64,000 nucleotides of DNA from Cynocephalus volans (lineage: Eukaryota > Chordata > Mammalia > Dermoptera > Cynocephalidae), in assembly GCF_027409185.1 (NCBI RefSeq), contig NC_084463.1, positions 157,643,869 through 157,707,868 on the forward strand. Direction: 5' to 3'. Shown here piece by piece: positions 35,545 to 46,899 of the stretch. A program made the translations under genes and the position numbers. Numbering within the stretch: the stretch's first letter is position 1; each line of letters begins with the position of its first letter. The notes below the pieces were generated by a model. The model saw nothing but the letters and a program-made list of their open reading frames with translations. It searched no databases and was not told the origin of the DNA.

Positions 35545-37585
35545 CATATATATATATTTATTGTTATTATTATTATACATACATGTGGGGTACAACGTTG
35601 ATTTTCAATAATTGTGTAGAATGTGTGGTGGTTAGATCAGTATAGTTAGCTTATTCACCATTACAATATACAATCATTCTTTGTGTCCGTTGACCAATTC
35701 CTCATTAGCCCCCCTCCCCTTTTCCACCTTTAGTTTTCTAAAAGTTCAATGTATTAGTAGTTGTTGTTTCTTTCTTTCTTTCCCTCTGTCTCTCTTTATT
35801 GTTCGTTTGTTTATTTATGGATTCAGCTCCCAGTTATTAGTGAGAACATGCAGTATTTCTCTTTCTGTACCTGGGTTGTTTCACATAGAATTTTCTCCAG
35901 GCTCATCCATATTGCTGCAAATGGTAGAATTTCATTCATTTTTATGGCTGAATTGTATTCTGTTGTGTATATATACCACAATTTCCTTATCCAGTCATCC
36001 ATAGATGGACATTTAGGTTGGTTACATCACCTAGCTATTGTAAATAGAGCTGAAATAAACATGTGAGTGCAGGTATCCCTTTGACCTGATGTTTTCAAAT
36101 CGTCTGGATATATCCCCAGTAGTGAGATTGCTGGACCATATGGAAGTTCTATCTGTAGTTATTTAAGGAACCTCCATACTGTTCCCCATAATGGCTGTAC
36201 TAATTTACTGTCCCACCATTAGTGCAGGAGAGTTTCTCTTTTTCCACATCATTGCCAGCATTTGTTATTCTCTGTCTGTTTTATAATAGCCAGTCTGATT
36301 GGAGTGAGGTGATATCTCAAAGATGTTTTGATTTGCATTTCCCTGATGATTAGTGATGTTGAGCATTTTTTCATACACCTGTTGGCCATTTGTATGTCTC
36401 CCTTTGAGAAATGTTTGTTCAGCTCCTTTGCCCATTTTTAAATTGAATTATTTGGTTTTTGCTGTAAAGTTGTCTGAGCTCTTCATATATCCTGGATATT
36501 AATCCTTTGTCATTTGCATGGTTTGCAAATAATTTCTTCCATTCTTAGGATGTTTTTTCACTCTATTGATTGTTTCCTTTGCTGTGCAGAAGCTTTTTAG
36601 TTTGATATAATCCAATTTGTTTATTTTTTCTTTTGTTGCTTGTGTTTTTGGAGTGTTATTCATAAAGTCATTGCCCAGTCCTAAATCCTGCAGTGTTTCC
36701 CCTATGTTTTCTTTCAGGAGTTTTCAAGTTTCAGGACTTATATTTAGGTCTCTAATCCATTTTGAGTTGATTTTGGTATATGGTGAAAGGTGCAGATCAA
36801 GTTTTATTCCTCTACAAATGGATTTCCAGTTTTCCCAGAATGATTTATTGAAAAGGCAGTCTTTTCCCCAATGTATGTTCTTGGTGCCTTTGTCAAAGAT
36901 CAGTTGACTGTGAACGTGTGGATCGATTTCTGAGTTCTCTATTCTGTTCCATCAGTCCACATGTCTGTTTTTATTCCAGTACCATGCTGTTTTTGTTACT
37001 ATAGATTTTTAATATAGTTTGATGTATGAAGTGTAATGCCTCCAACTTTACTTTTTTTGCTCAAGATTGCTTTGGCTATTCGGGGTCTTTTGTTGTTCCA
37101 TATGAATGTTAGGATTGCTTTTTCTATTTCTGGGAAGAATGTCATTGGTATTTTGATGGGAATCTCATTGAATCTGTAGATGACTTTGGGTAGTATAGAC
37201 ATTTTTACCACCTTGATTCTTCCAATCCATGAACAAAGAATGTCTTCCTATCTCTTAGTGTCTTCTTTAATTTCTTTCAGAAGTGATTTGTAGTTCTCAT
37301 TGTAGAGATCTTTCACCTCTTTGGTTATTCTTAGGTATTTTATTTTTCTGTTGACTATTGTAAATGGGCTTACTTTCTTGATCTCTTTTTCTTCTAGTTT
37401 GTTGTTGGAGTATAAAAACACTACTGATTTTTATATGTTGATTTTGTATCCTGCCACCTTACTGAATTCATTTATCAGCTTCAGAGTTTTTTGGTAGAGT
37501 CACTTGAGTTTTCTATATATAGAATCATGTCATCTGTAAACAGGGACAATTTGATTTCCTCTTTACCTATTTGGATGCCCTATGT
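35545..37585 (-). mobile_element. 5'-truncated L1 in array copy 4
   Basis: Reversed L1 3'UTR from the AT-rich tail (35545-35600), the pyrimidine block at 35708-35730, and ORF2 C-terminal then RT-domain sequence in broken frames up to 37585. The text then returns to unit sequence (attataaatacaaattaatt). Frames are short, so it is old. No clear target duplication. Confidence 0.8.
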
Positions 37586-37826
37586 GATTATAAATACAAA
37601 TTAATTTCAAGTGCATTGTTAAACTCATAATTATTGGCATCTACTTTTTTTTAATCAAGAGATTGTATAGTAAAAGCAGCTCAATGCTGTCAACTCCATG
37701 ACTCTAGAAACATGGTTCATACCTCTCTATCCATGATCCCTGAAGACTCAAGACTGATCTTGTCATCTTGTCTTTTTATAAATCATACCCTAGGTAATCA
37801 ATTATCTGTTGTGTAATTAACAAGAC

Positions 37827-39570
37827 AACGATGTCCACTCTCACCACTTCTAGTCAACATAGTACTGGAGGTACTAGACAGAGCAATCAGGCAAGAGAAA
37901 GAAATAAATGGAATCCAGATTGGAGAAGATGAAGTCAAATTTTCCCTATTTGCAGATGACATGATACTATATATAGAAAAACCTAAAGACTCTATCTAAA
38001 AACTCCTAGAGCTGGTTAATAACTTCAGTAACATTGAAGGATACAAAATAAATGCTCAAAAATCCATAGCATCTATATACTCAAATAGTGAATTAACAGA
38101 AAGAGAAATAAGGAAAGTAAGCTCATTTACAATTGTCACCAAAAATTACGGTACCTTGGGATCAATTTAACCAAGGAAGTGAAAGACTTCTACAATGAGA
38201 ATTACCAGCCACTTCTGAAAGAAATTAAAGAAGACACAAAAAGATGGAAAGATATTCCATGCTCTTGGACTAGAAGAATTAATATTGTGAAAATGTCTGT
38301 ACTACCGAAAGTGATCTACAGATTCAATGCAATCCCCATCAAAATACCAATGACATTCTTCACAGAAATAGAAAAAACAGTCTTACCTTTCATATGGAAA
38401 AACAAAAGACCCTGAGCAGCCAAAGCAATCCTGAGCAAAATAAACAAAGCTGGAGGCATAACTCTGCCTGACTTCAAACTATACTACAAAGCTGCTGTAA
38501 CCAAAACAGCATGGTACTGGTATAAAAATAGACATTCAGACCAGTGGAGTAGAATAGAAAACCTAGAAATCATGCCTCAGGCTTATAGCCATCTGATATT
38601 AGAAAAAGGCAACAAAAATGTACACTGGGGAAAAGATGGCCTCTTCAACAAGTGGTGCTGGGAGAACTGGATATCCATATGCAGAAGAATGAAAGTAGAC
38701 ATGCATCTCTCACCATACACTAAAATCAACTCAAAATGGATTAAAGACCTAAGTATAAGACCTGAAACTGTAAAATTACTAAGGGTAAATATAGGTGAAA
38801 CACTTCAGCAGTTAAGTCAGGGCACAGGCTTTATGAACATGAGCCCAAAAGCACAAGCAGTAAAAGTAAAAATAAACAAATGGGACTATATCAAACTAAA
38901 AAGTTTCTGCACAGCAAAAGAAACAATCAACAAAGTGAAAAGACAACCTACAGAGTGGGAGAAAATTTTTACCAACTTTGCATCTAACAAGGAACAAATA
39001 TACAGAATACACATAGAACTCAAGCAATTATACAGTAAAAAAATTAATGACTCAATTAAAAAATGGGCAAAGGAGGTGAATAGACATTTTTCAAAGGAAG
39101 ACATACAAATAGCCAGCAGGTACATGAAAAAATGCTCAACATCACTAGTCATCAGGGAAATGCAAATTAAAACCACATTGAGATGCCACCTCACTCCAGT
39201 TAGACTGGCTATGATCAAACAGACTGTGAATAACAAATTCTGGCAAGGGTGTGAAGAGAAGGGAACACTACTGCACTGTTGGTGGGAATGTAAATTAGTA
39301 CAATCACTTTGTAAAACAATTTGGAGGTTTCTCAAACAACTACAGATAGATCTTCCACATGATCCAGCAATCCCTCTTCTGGGTATATATCCAGAGGAAT
39401 GGAAATCATCATGTCAAAGAGATATCTGCACTCCCATGTTCATTGCAGCTCTGTTTACAATAGCCAAGATATGGAACCAACTTAAAAATCCATCAATGGA
39501 TGATTGGATAAGGAAACTGTGGTATATATACACTATGGAATACTACTCCGCCATAAAAAAGAATGAAATA
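37827..39570 (+). mobile_element. Host L1, left part (interrupted by the U6-L1 chimera)
   Basis: A 5'-truncated L1 that starts within the reverse transcriptase domain (tgtccactctcaccacttct corresponds to the CPLSPLL region) and includes the FADD motif near 37955. The frame 38572-39624 carries about 330 codons of ORF2 C-terminal sequence ([39 protein letters not shown]). Earlier frames have at least two lesions. It continues at 44041-44425 after the inserted element. Confidence 0.85.
39553..39570 (+). repeat. Target-site duplication, left copy, of the U6-L1 chimera
   Basis: ataaaaaagaatgaaata is repeated exactly at 44023-44040. The junction fits a T-rich L1 endonuclease site on the other strand. 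The exact length is 16-18 because A runs blur the edge. Confidence 0.9.
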
Positions 39571-39582
39571 GTGCTCACTTCA

Positions 39583-39627
<45 letters not shown>

Positions 39628-39677
39628 GGCCCCTGCACAAGGATGACATGCAAATTCGTAAAGCGTTCCATATTTTT
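39571..39677 (+). pseudogene. U6 snRNA retropseudogene (5' part of the chimera)
   Basis: All 107 positions of mammalian U6 are present without indels, from GTGCTC to CATATTTTT, including ACAGAGA and the AGATTAGCATGGCC region. I count five differences from human U6, all transitions; four lie at CpG sites, as expected from methylation decay. It lacks a U6 promoter upstream (the flank is L1 coding sequence), so it should not be transcribed as a U6 gene. Confidence 0.95.
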
Positions 39678-39928
39678 TACCACAAGACCACCCTTACAAG
39701 AAATCCTCAAGGGAGTACTGGGTTTGGTTCCTGAAAAATAACTACCACTGCCAGAAAAACCCAAGAAAAATCTAAACCCGCTAGTATAATAAAAATGGCA
39801 TTCATGAAGAGAAAACAAGCTAACAAAAACACTATCTACAACCCAAGGAACCAACAAACACAGAAAACAAACAGTAAATCAGAAAGCAAGGAACAAAAGA
39901 CACCTAAGACAACCAAACAACCAATAAA
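39678..39928 (+). other. L1 sequence 5' of ORF2 (probable end of ORF1 and spacer)
   Basis: A-rich text such as aagaaatcctcaagggagt precedes ORF2. By position it is the last part of the L1 before ORF2. No ORF1 domain can be read. Confidence 0.6.
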
Positions 39929-42900
39929 ATGCTAGGAATAAATCAACACCTTTCAATAACAACTCTTAATGTAAAAGGCTTAAATTCCCCAATTAAAAGA
40001 CACAGACTGGCTGACTGGATCAAAAAGCAGGACCCAACTATATGCTGCCTACAAGAGACCCACCTCACCCATAAAGATTCACACAGACTAAGAGTGAAAG
40101 GATGGAAAAAGATTTACCATGCAAACAGAAAAGAAAAACGAGCTGGAGTGGCTATTCTTATATCTGACAAAACAGACTTTGAACTAAAAACCATAAAAAG
40201 AGACAATGAGGGACACTACTTAATGATAAAAGGACTGATCCATCAAGAAGACATAACAATCATAAATATGTATGCACCCAATGTTGGAGCAGCCAGATTT
40301 ATAAAACAAACTCTATTAGACCTAAAGAAGGAAATAGACACTAATACCATAATAGCAGGGGACCTGAACACCCCACTGTCAATATTAGACAGATCATCTA
40401 GGCAAAGAATCAGTAGAGAAACACAAGATCTAAACAAGACTCTAGACCAATTGGAATTGGCAGATATCTACAGAACATTCCACCCAACAACCTCAGAATA
40501 TTCATTTTTCTCATCAGCACATGGATCATTCTCCAGGATAGATCACATATTAGGTCACAAATCAAGTCTCAATAAATTCAAAAAAATTGCAATTATCCCA
40601 TGTATCTTCTCAGACCACAATGGATTAAAACTAGAAATTAATAACAAACAAACCTCTGGAAACTATACAAACACATGGAAATTAAACAGCATTTTACTTA
40701 ATGACATATGGGTCCAAGAAGAAATCAAGCAGGAAATCAAAAAATTTATTGAAACTAATGAAAACAATGATACATCATACCAAAACCTGTGGGATACTGC
40801 AAAAGCAGTATTGAGGGGAAAATTTATTGCATTAAACGCTCACTTCAGAAGAAGAGAAAGATGGCAAGTGAACAAACTAACACTTCACCTTAAAGAACTA
40901 GAAAAACAAGAACAATCCAAATTTAAAGTTAGCAGACGGAAAGAAATCATTAAGATCAGAGCAGAACTGAATGAAATTGAAAACCAAAAAACAATTCAAA
41001 AGATCAACGAATCAAAAAGTTGGTTTTTTGAAAAGATAAATAATAGACAAACCATTTGCATGGCTAACAAAAAAAAGAAGAGAGAAGACTCAAATAACAA
41101 AAATTAGAAATGAAAAAGGTGATATTACAACTGATTCATCTGAAATACAAGGAATCATTCGAGACTGCTATAAACAACTATACGCCAACAAATTTGAAAA
41201 TCTGGAGGAAATGGATAAATTTCTGGACACACACAAGCTCCCAAAACTGAACCGTGAAGACGTAGAAAATTTGAACAGACCAATAACAATAGAGGAGATT
41301 GAAGCTGTTATCAGAACGCTCCCAACAAAGAAAAGCCCAGGACCAGATGGATTCACAGCAGAATTTTACCAAACATTCAAACAGGAATTGACACCGATTC
41401 TTTACAAACTATTCCAAAAGATTGAAACGGACGCAAATCTCCCAAACTCATTCTATGAAGCAAACATCATCCTGATACCAAAACCAGGTAAAGATTTAAC
41501 CAAAAATGAAAACTACAGGCCAATATCCTTGATGAATATAGATGCAAAAATCCTCACTAAATTACTAGCAAACGGAATACAGCAACACATACGTAAAATT
41601 ATTCATCACGATCAAGTGGGATTCATCCCAGGGATGCAAGGTTGGTTCAACATACGCAAATCAATAAATGTGATACACCATATTAATAAACTCAAACACA
41701 AGGACCATATGATCATCTCTATAGATGCTGAAAAAGCATTTGATAAAGTTCAGCACTCATTCATGACAAAGACCCTCTATAAGTTAGGTATAGAGGGAAA
41801 GTATCTCAACATAATTAAAGCCATATATGCCAAACCCACAGCCAATATCATCCTGAATGGGCAAAAGCTGAAAGCTTTTCCTTTAAGAACAGGAACTAGA
41901 CAAGGATGCCCACTCTCACCACTCCTATTCAACATAGTGTTGGAAGTACTAGCCAGAGCAATCAGAGAAGAGAAGGAAATAAAGGGCATCCAGATTGGAA
42001 AAGATGAAGTCAAACTGTCCCTGTTTGCAGATGACATGATCCTATATATCGAACAGCCTAAAACCTCTACAAAAAAACTGTTGGAATTGATAAATGATTT
42101 CAGCACAGTAGCAGGATACAAAATCAACACACAAAAATCAGTAGCATTTCTTTTCTCCAATAGTGAACATGCAGAAGGAGAAATCAAGAAAGCCTGCCCA
42201 TTTACAATAGCCACCAAAACAATAAAATACTTAGGAATTGAGTTAACCAAGGAGGTGAAAAATCTCTATAATGAGAACTACAAACCACTGCTGAGAGAAA
42301 TTAGAGAGGATACAAGAAGATGGAAAGATATCCCATGCTCTTGAATTGGAAGAATCAACATAGTGAAAATGTCCATACTTCCCAAAGTGATATAAAATTC
42401 AATGCAATCCCCATCAAAATTCCAAAGACATTTTTCTCAGAAATGGAAAAAACTATCCAGACATTTATATGGAACAATAAAAGACCACGCATAGCCAAAG
42501 CAATGCTCAGCAAAAAAAATAAAGCTGGAGGCATAACACTACCTGACTTTAAGCTATACTACAAAGCTATAATAACCAAAACAGTATGGTACTGGCATAA
42601 AAACAGACACACTGACCAATGGAATAGAATAGAGAATCCAGAAATCAACCCACACACTTACTGCCATCTGATCTTTGACAAAGGCACCAAGCCTATTCAG
42701 TGGCGAAGGGACTGCCTCTTCAGCAAGTGGTGCTGGGATAACTGGATATCCATATGCAGGAGAATGAAACTAGATCCATACCTCTCGCCGTATACTAAAA
42801 TCAACTCAAAACGGATTAAGGATTTAAATATACACCCTGAGACAATAAAACTTCTTAAAGAAAACATAGGGGAAACACTTCAGGAAATAGGACTGGGCAC

Positions 42901-43753
42901 AGACTTCATGAATACGACCCCAAAAGCACGGGCAACCAAAGGAAAAATAAACAAATGGGATTATATCAAACTAAAAAGCTTCTGCACAGCAAAAGAAACA
43001 ATTAAAAGAGTTAAAAGACAACCAACAGAGTGGGAGAAAATATTTGCAAAATATACATCTGACAAAGGATTAATATCCAGAATATATAAGGAACTCAAAC
43101 AACTGTACAAGAAGAAAACAAGCAACCCAATTAAAAAATGGGCAAAAGAGCTAAGTAGGCATTTCTCTAACGAAGATATACAAATGGCTAACAGACATAT
43201 GAAAAAGTGCTCAACATCACTCAGCATCCGGGAAATGCAAATCAAAACCACATTGAGATACCATCTAACCCCCGTTAGGATGGCTAAAATCCAAGAGACT
43301 ATGAACGATAAATGCTGGTGAGGCTGTGGAGAAAAAGGAACTCTCATACATTGTTGGTGGGACTGCAAAATGGTGCAGCCTCTATGGAAAATGGTATGGA
43401 GGTTCCTCAAACAATTGCAGATAGATCTACCATACGACCCAGCTATCCCACTGTTGGGAATATACCCAGAGGAATGGAAATCATCAAGTCGAAGGTATAC
43501 CTGTTTCCCAATGTTTATCGCAGCACTCTTTACAATAGCCAAGAGTTGGAACCAGCCCAAATGCCCATCATCGGATGAGTGGATACGGAAAATGTGGTAC
43601 ATCTACACAATGGAATACTACTCAGCTATAAAAACGAAGGAAATACTGCCATTTGCAACAACATGGATGGACCTTGAGAGAATTATATTAAGTGAAACAA
43701 GTCAGGCACAGAAAGAGAAATACCACATGTTCTCACTTATTGGAGGGAGCTAA
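39929..43753 (+). pseudogene. L1 ORF2 (endonuclease-reverse transcriptase), four lesions
   Basis: Nearly full-length ORF2 of the chimera. Endonuclease at 39929-40660: CLQETHL with the catalytic glutamate, [15 protein letters not shown] and SDHNGLKLE. Reverse transcriptase from about 41300: [24 protein letters not shown] and [11 protein letters not shown]. The C-terminal cysteine-rich region follows ([14 protein letters not shown]), ending FSLIGGS and a stop. Lesions: a one-base insertion near 41038-41044 (frame change), TGA at 42342-42344, a one-base deletion near 42390-42395, and TGA at 43319-43321. The protein normally nicks DNA and primes reverse transcription of L1 RNA; this copy cannot make it. 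Confidence 0.92.
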
Positions 43754-43768
43754 AAATTAATATATAAA

Positions 43769-43832
43769 TTCACACACACACACACACACACACATACACA
43801 CACACACAGAGACACACACACACACACACAAA
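43769..43832 (+). repeat. (CA)n microsatellite in the L1 3'UTR
   Basis: Interrupted CA repeat, with one ta and two ag interruptions, just after ORF2. Confidence 0.9.
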
Positions 43833-43907
43833 CCGGTGGGGGGAGGGAAGAAGATATAACAACCACAATTATTTGAAGTTGATATGACAAGCAAACAGAA
43901 AGGACAT

Positions 43908-43946
43908 TGTTGGGGGGGAGGGGGGGAGGGAGAAGGGAGGGAGGTT
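43908..43946 (+). other. G-rich tract in the L1 3'UTR
   Basis: Consecutive G runs (gggggggagggggggaggg and following gggagg) suit a G-quadruplex. L1 3'UTRs commonly carry such purine tracts. Confidence 0.6.
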
Positions 43947-43989
43947 TTGGTGATGGGGAGCAATAATCAGCCACAATGTATATCGACAA

Positions 43990-44022
43990 AATAAAATTAA
44001 AAATAAATAAATAAATAAATAA
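43990..44022 (+). repeat. (AAAT)n tail of the U6-L1 chimera
   Basis: Patterned A-rich tail following aataaaatt, directly before the right target duplication. Confidence 0.85.
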
Positions 44023-44040
44023 ATAAAAAAGAATGAAATA

Positions 44041-44425
44041 CTCCCATTTGCCAAAACATGGATGAACCTGGAGAAACTTATGTTGAGTGAAACAAGCAAG
44101 GCACAGAGGGATAAATTCCACATGTGCTCACTCATATGTGGGAGCTAAGAGAGAAAGAAGGAAGGAAAGAAAGACCACAGTAGGGCTGTGATCCAACAGA
44201 GGGAGGGAACATTCCTGGGGCTACAAATTGAAATTGATGGGAGAGGAGGATGGGGAGGGAGGTTGGGGGATAATTGGAAGGGGTCAAAGGGTACAAAAGT
44301 AATTTCTGGTAATGTGCATTCCCCCAGTATGAATCCGGCCCCCACATCATGGGTAGGAGGGGGGACAATCAGCTTCATATTTCAAGAACATTTGTAATAA
44401 ATTAGAATAAAAATGTTTTTAAAAG
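44041..44425 (+). mobile_element. Host L1, right part
   Basis: Picks up exactly where 39570 stops: ctcccatttgccaaaacatg encodes the residues just after KKNE in ORF2. The ORF2 end, a purine-rich 3'UTR and an A-rich end (aataaaaatg) follow. Unit sequence resumes near 44426. Confidence 0.85.
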
Positions 44426-45084
44426 AGCAGCTTTCACTTTTTTCCACACAGAGTTTGTTGATAGTATTACCTGTTTTATTTTCAGTTCTATTCAGAAACA
44501 CAAGTTAATTGAAAATTAAAGTTTTACTAAAAGCAGTCATCAGACTTAAGACTAAAATCAGACATCAGCATGACATGGTGGGTGATAGCACCACCATTTA
44601 TCCTCTCTGAATGAGCACTGTGGGGTCAGGCACAAAGGAGGCAGGTGAGAAGAAGAGGTTGTCGAAGACCCTGCCATCCAGGGCCTGGGCCACCTCAGTG
44701 TCCCTTATCCACAGGAGTGACTGGCACCACAATATGATATATCCAGGATCTATCTAATGAGTTGGGACTGGGAGCCAGAACTGGAAACAGAACCAGAATC
44801 AGGTGTCAGCCCCTGGCTAATTCTCCTTGGCTCCTTCACCAAAATCCTGAAATTATACAGTTTGCCATTTCCCTAAAATGTGTGTGTAAAAATGTTAATG
44901 CTTTTGCATATGTGACATTTGACTTGGTTCATTATATATCTACACCTTATCGTTGCCAGTGAGTTAGAAATTTTCCCTTCACTTCAGTGCCAACATTTTT
45001 CCTATTCCTATAATCATTCTATAGTGATGAGCCTCTGGTTCATAGGAGCATAATAAAAGGTACATGGGGAGCTTATACTAAGTT

Positions 45085-45325
45085 CCCCACTGTTATGCTC
45101 AATAGGGGTAATTTTGCCCTTTCCCTGAACACTTGGAGAACAATGTCTGCTAATTTCTGGGGTTGCTTTTGGTTGTCCCAACTGAATAGGGGTGGGTGCA
45201 CTTTGGGTATCAAGTGGTAGAGGCCAGGAATTAAACATCCTACTGAATCCTGATAAACATCCTACAATGGTCAGACAGCTCCTCAAAAGATACTTCTTGA
45301 ACCTCAAATCGAGTGCCATAGCTAA
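45085..45325 (+). repeat. MER5A-like DNA transposon, array copy 4
   Basis: Contains gggttgcttttggttgtccc, tggtagaggccaggaatta and catcctacaatggtcagaca, at the same place in the unit as 20640-20875. Confidence 0.7.
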
Positions 45326-45640
45326 GAAGCCATGTTTATGGAAATATTGAAATGCACTTGGCCTTGTATTGAAACTGGCCTCACACCTAGTGCCAGTGAA
45401 TTCATCACCAGGAACAGCAAGATCCCCACAGACATGTGTGTATCTTTGCCCTCCTATAGGATGGACTCAGCCTCACCTCTATGTCCTGGCCCAGGCAGCT
45501 TTGCCCACCAGGAGGGCCTTACATCCACCTTCCTGTCATCCTCATCCTCTAGGTCCTTATGACCCCACACAACCATCACCCCCTGCACAAAGCCTCCCAT
45601 CCTGGATGAGGCACAGCTCAGGACTTTGTTTTTGTTTGTA

Positions 45641-46470
45641 TTTACTGCACTTACTTGTAAGATTTTCAGTATGTAATTTATACAACTATAATGTTATTTA
45701 CAGGCAGCTGTCACTTGAGCATGAAGATAGAATTAAAATAGTTTTAGACTTACAAATATTCCAAGTTTTCCTACAATGAGCTTTCTCAGAAAGTACTAGA
45801 AGATATGCTCTGCCAAAGAGAGAGTAGAAGGCAAAGAGAAAAACATGAAATCCAGAGCAGAGGATTTAAAATAGGAGTAAAAGTTGTCTAAAAGTGATAA
45901 TAAATAGATGACTATATTAAAAATTATTTATAAACATGAATTTTTTTAAAATACCAGGAGAAACACTGAAACAAGTTGAAGGTGAGTATGGACTATATTG
46001 TGAGAATGGGAAGGGGCAGAGAATGAATGTTTTTCATGACAATCTGTTTTACACCATTCCCTGTTCCACACAATGCATCTATATCACTTAAAAAACTGAA
46101 ATTTTGAAAAAAAAGTTTTAAGACAATGAAAAGTTAGGAGATATAGAAGAAATACTGAAAAAGTAATGAAGGGGGATAATTTAGTAGAAAGAGGTTAAGA
46201 TGCTAAACATAATTTCAGTTTAACTCAGACCCTACCAAAGACCTAGGAAGAGTTTGATAGATTGTATTGTAAGAAATAATGGATTTTCTTAAGGAATTAA
46301 TTATCATACTGAATGGCAAGACATAAGACAGAATGCTGAAGAAAGATATGAGGCATAGCACTAAGAATGAGATGTCATCATAGAAATTAAAGGCCTGTTG
46401 TGCAATGTGGGAGTTAGAGTGTGATGCCCTCCAAATTGAGGTTCTTTGAAATTGAAGAAGGAAGCCAGTA
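45641..46470. other. Unassigned AT-rich sequence between array copies 4 and 5
   Basis: No clear similarity to the first part of the unit, and no gene or recognised repeat. Confidence 0.4.
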
Positions 46471-46895
46471 TGTTCATTCAATAATCAGAGACATTTATTA
46501 TTGGGGGTGACTTACATACAGGAAAGCCCCACACGGCAAAGAATCAGATATAAGCAGATGAAAGCTCTAGCTCTCTGAGGTTACACAATGTTCATATGGC
46601 AATAGCCCCTTTTACTAAAAATAACCTCAAGGGAACATCTTAAGAAAAAATAAGTTGATAACCTCATTCACCATGTGTCTTGTGATTCAGGAGGCATGGG
46701 ATCTAGTGATGTTAGCGCTCAGACCACTAACACCACCTGTGTAATAAAACATTCACTTCCTGAAACCTGTGTTTCCTTTACATTTGCCCTAAGGTTAAAG
46801 TATAATTAGCCAGTGAAGTAAAGGAATGAAGTTAAACAGAAGTCAACACAACAAGCAGAGCACAAAGCAGCATTGGTTTTTTTCACCCTCTAACA
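46471..46895 (-). repeat. Possible solo LTR
   Basis: On the minus strand it starts TGTTAGAGGGTG and ends GAATGAACA (forward edges TGTTCATTC and CTCTAACA). An aataataaatg near its minus-strand end could be the poly(A) signal. It interrupts the array only in copy 5. No target duplication is evident, so this call is tentative. Confidence 0.45.
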
Positions 46896-46899
46896 CCTA

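Larger units (their letters stand above)
39571..44022 (+). mobile_element. Chimeric U6 snRNA-L1 retrocopy
   Basis: The element begins with a full-length U6 copy (39571-39677) joined directly to an L1 that is 5'-truncated before ORF2, followed by ORF2 (39929-43753), a purine-rich 3'UTR and an (AAAT)n tail. An exact 16-18 bp duplication of host L1 sequence flanks it, so U6 and L1 inserted in one event. Such chimeras are known in other mammals and are explained by RNA ligation or template switching during L1 reverse transcription. Confidence 0.93.
31131..45640. repeat. Tandem array copy 4 (heavily interrupted)
   Basis: Pieces at 31131-31304, 33421-35545, 37585-37826 and 44426-45640 align in order with copies 2 and 3. 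Three L1 insertions and a U6-L1 nested in one of them account for the rest. The first part of the unit after 31304 and the first half of the shared L1 tail are missing. Confidence 0.75.

Noticed and set aside
38572-39624. 350-codon open frame as a host gene
   Set aside because: It is the C-terminal part of L1 ORF2, and its last codons run into the inserted U6 sequence.
39571-39677. Functional U6 snRNA gene
   Set aside because: No upstream promoter elements: the flank is L1 coding sequence. CpG decay and the L1 fusion with a target duplication mark it as a retrocopy.
43750-44121. 123-codon minus-strand frame over the (CA)n tract
   Set aside because: Produced by the dinucleotide and polypurine repeats of an L1 3'UTR.
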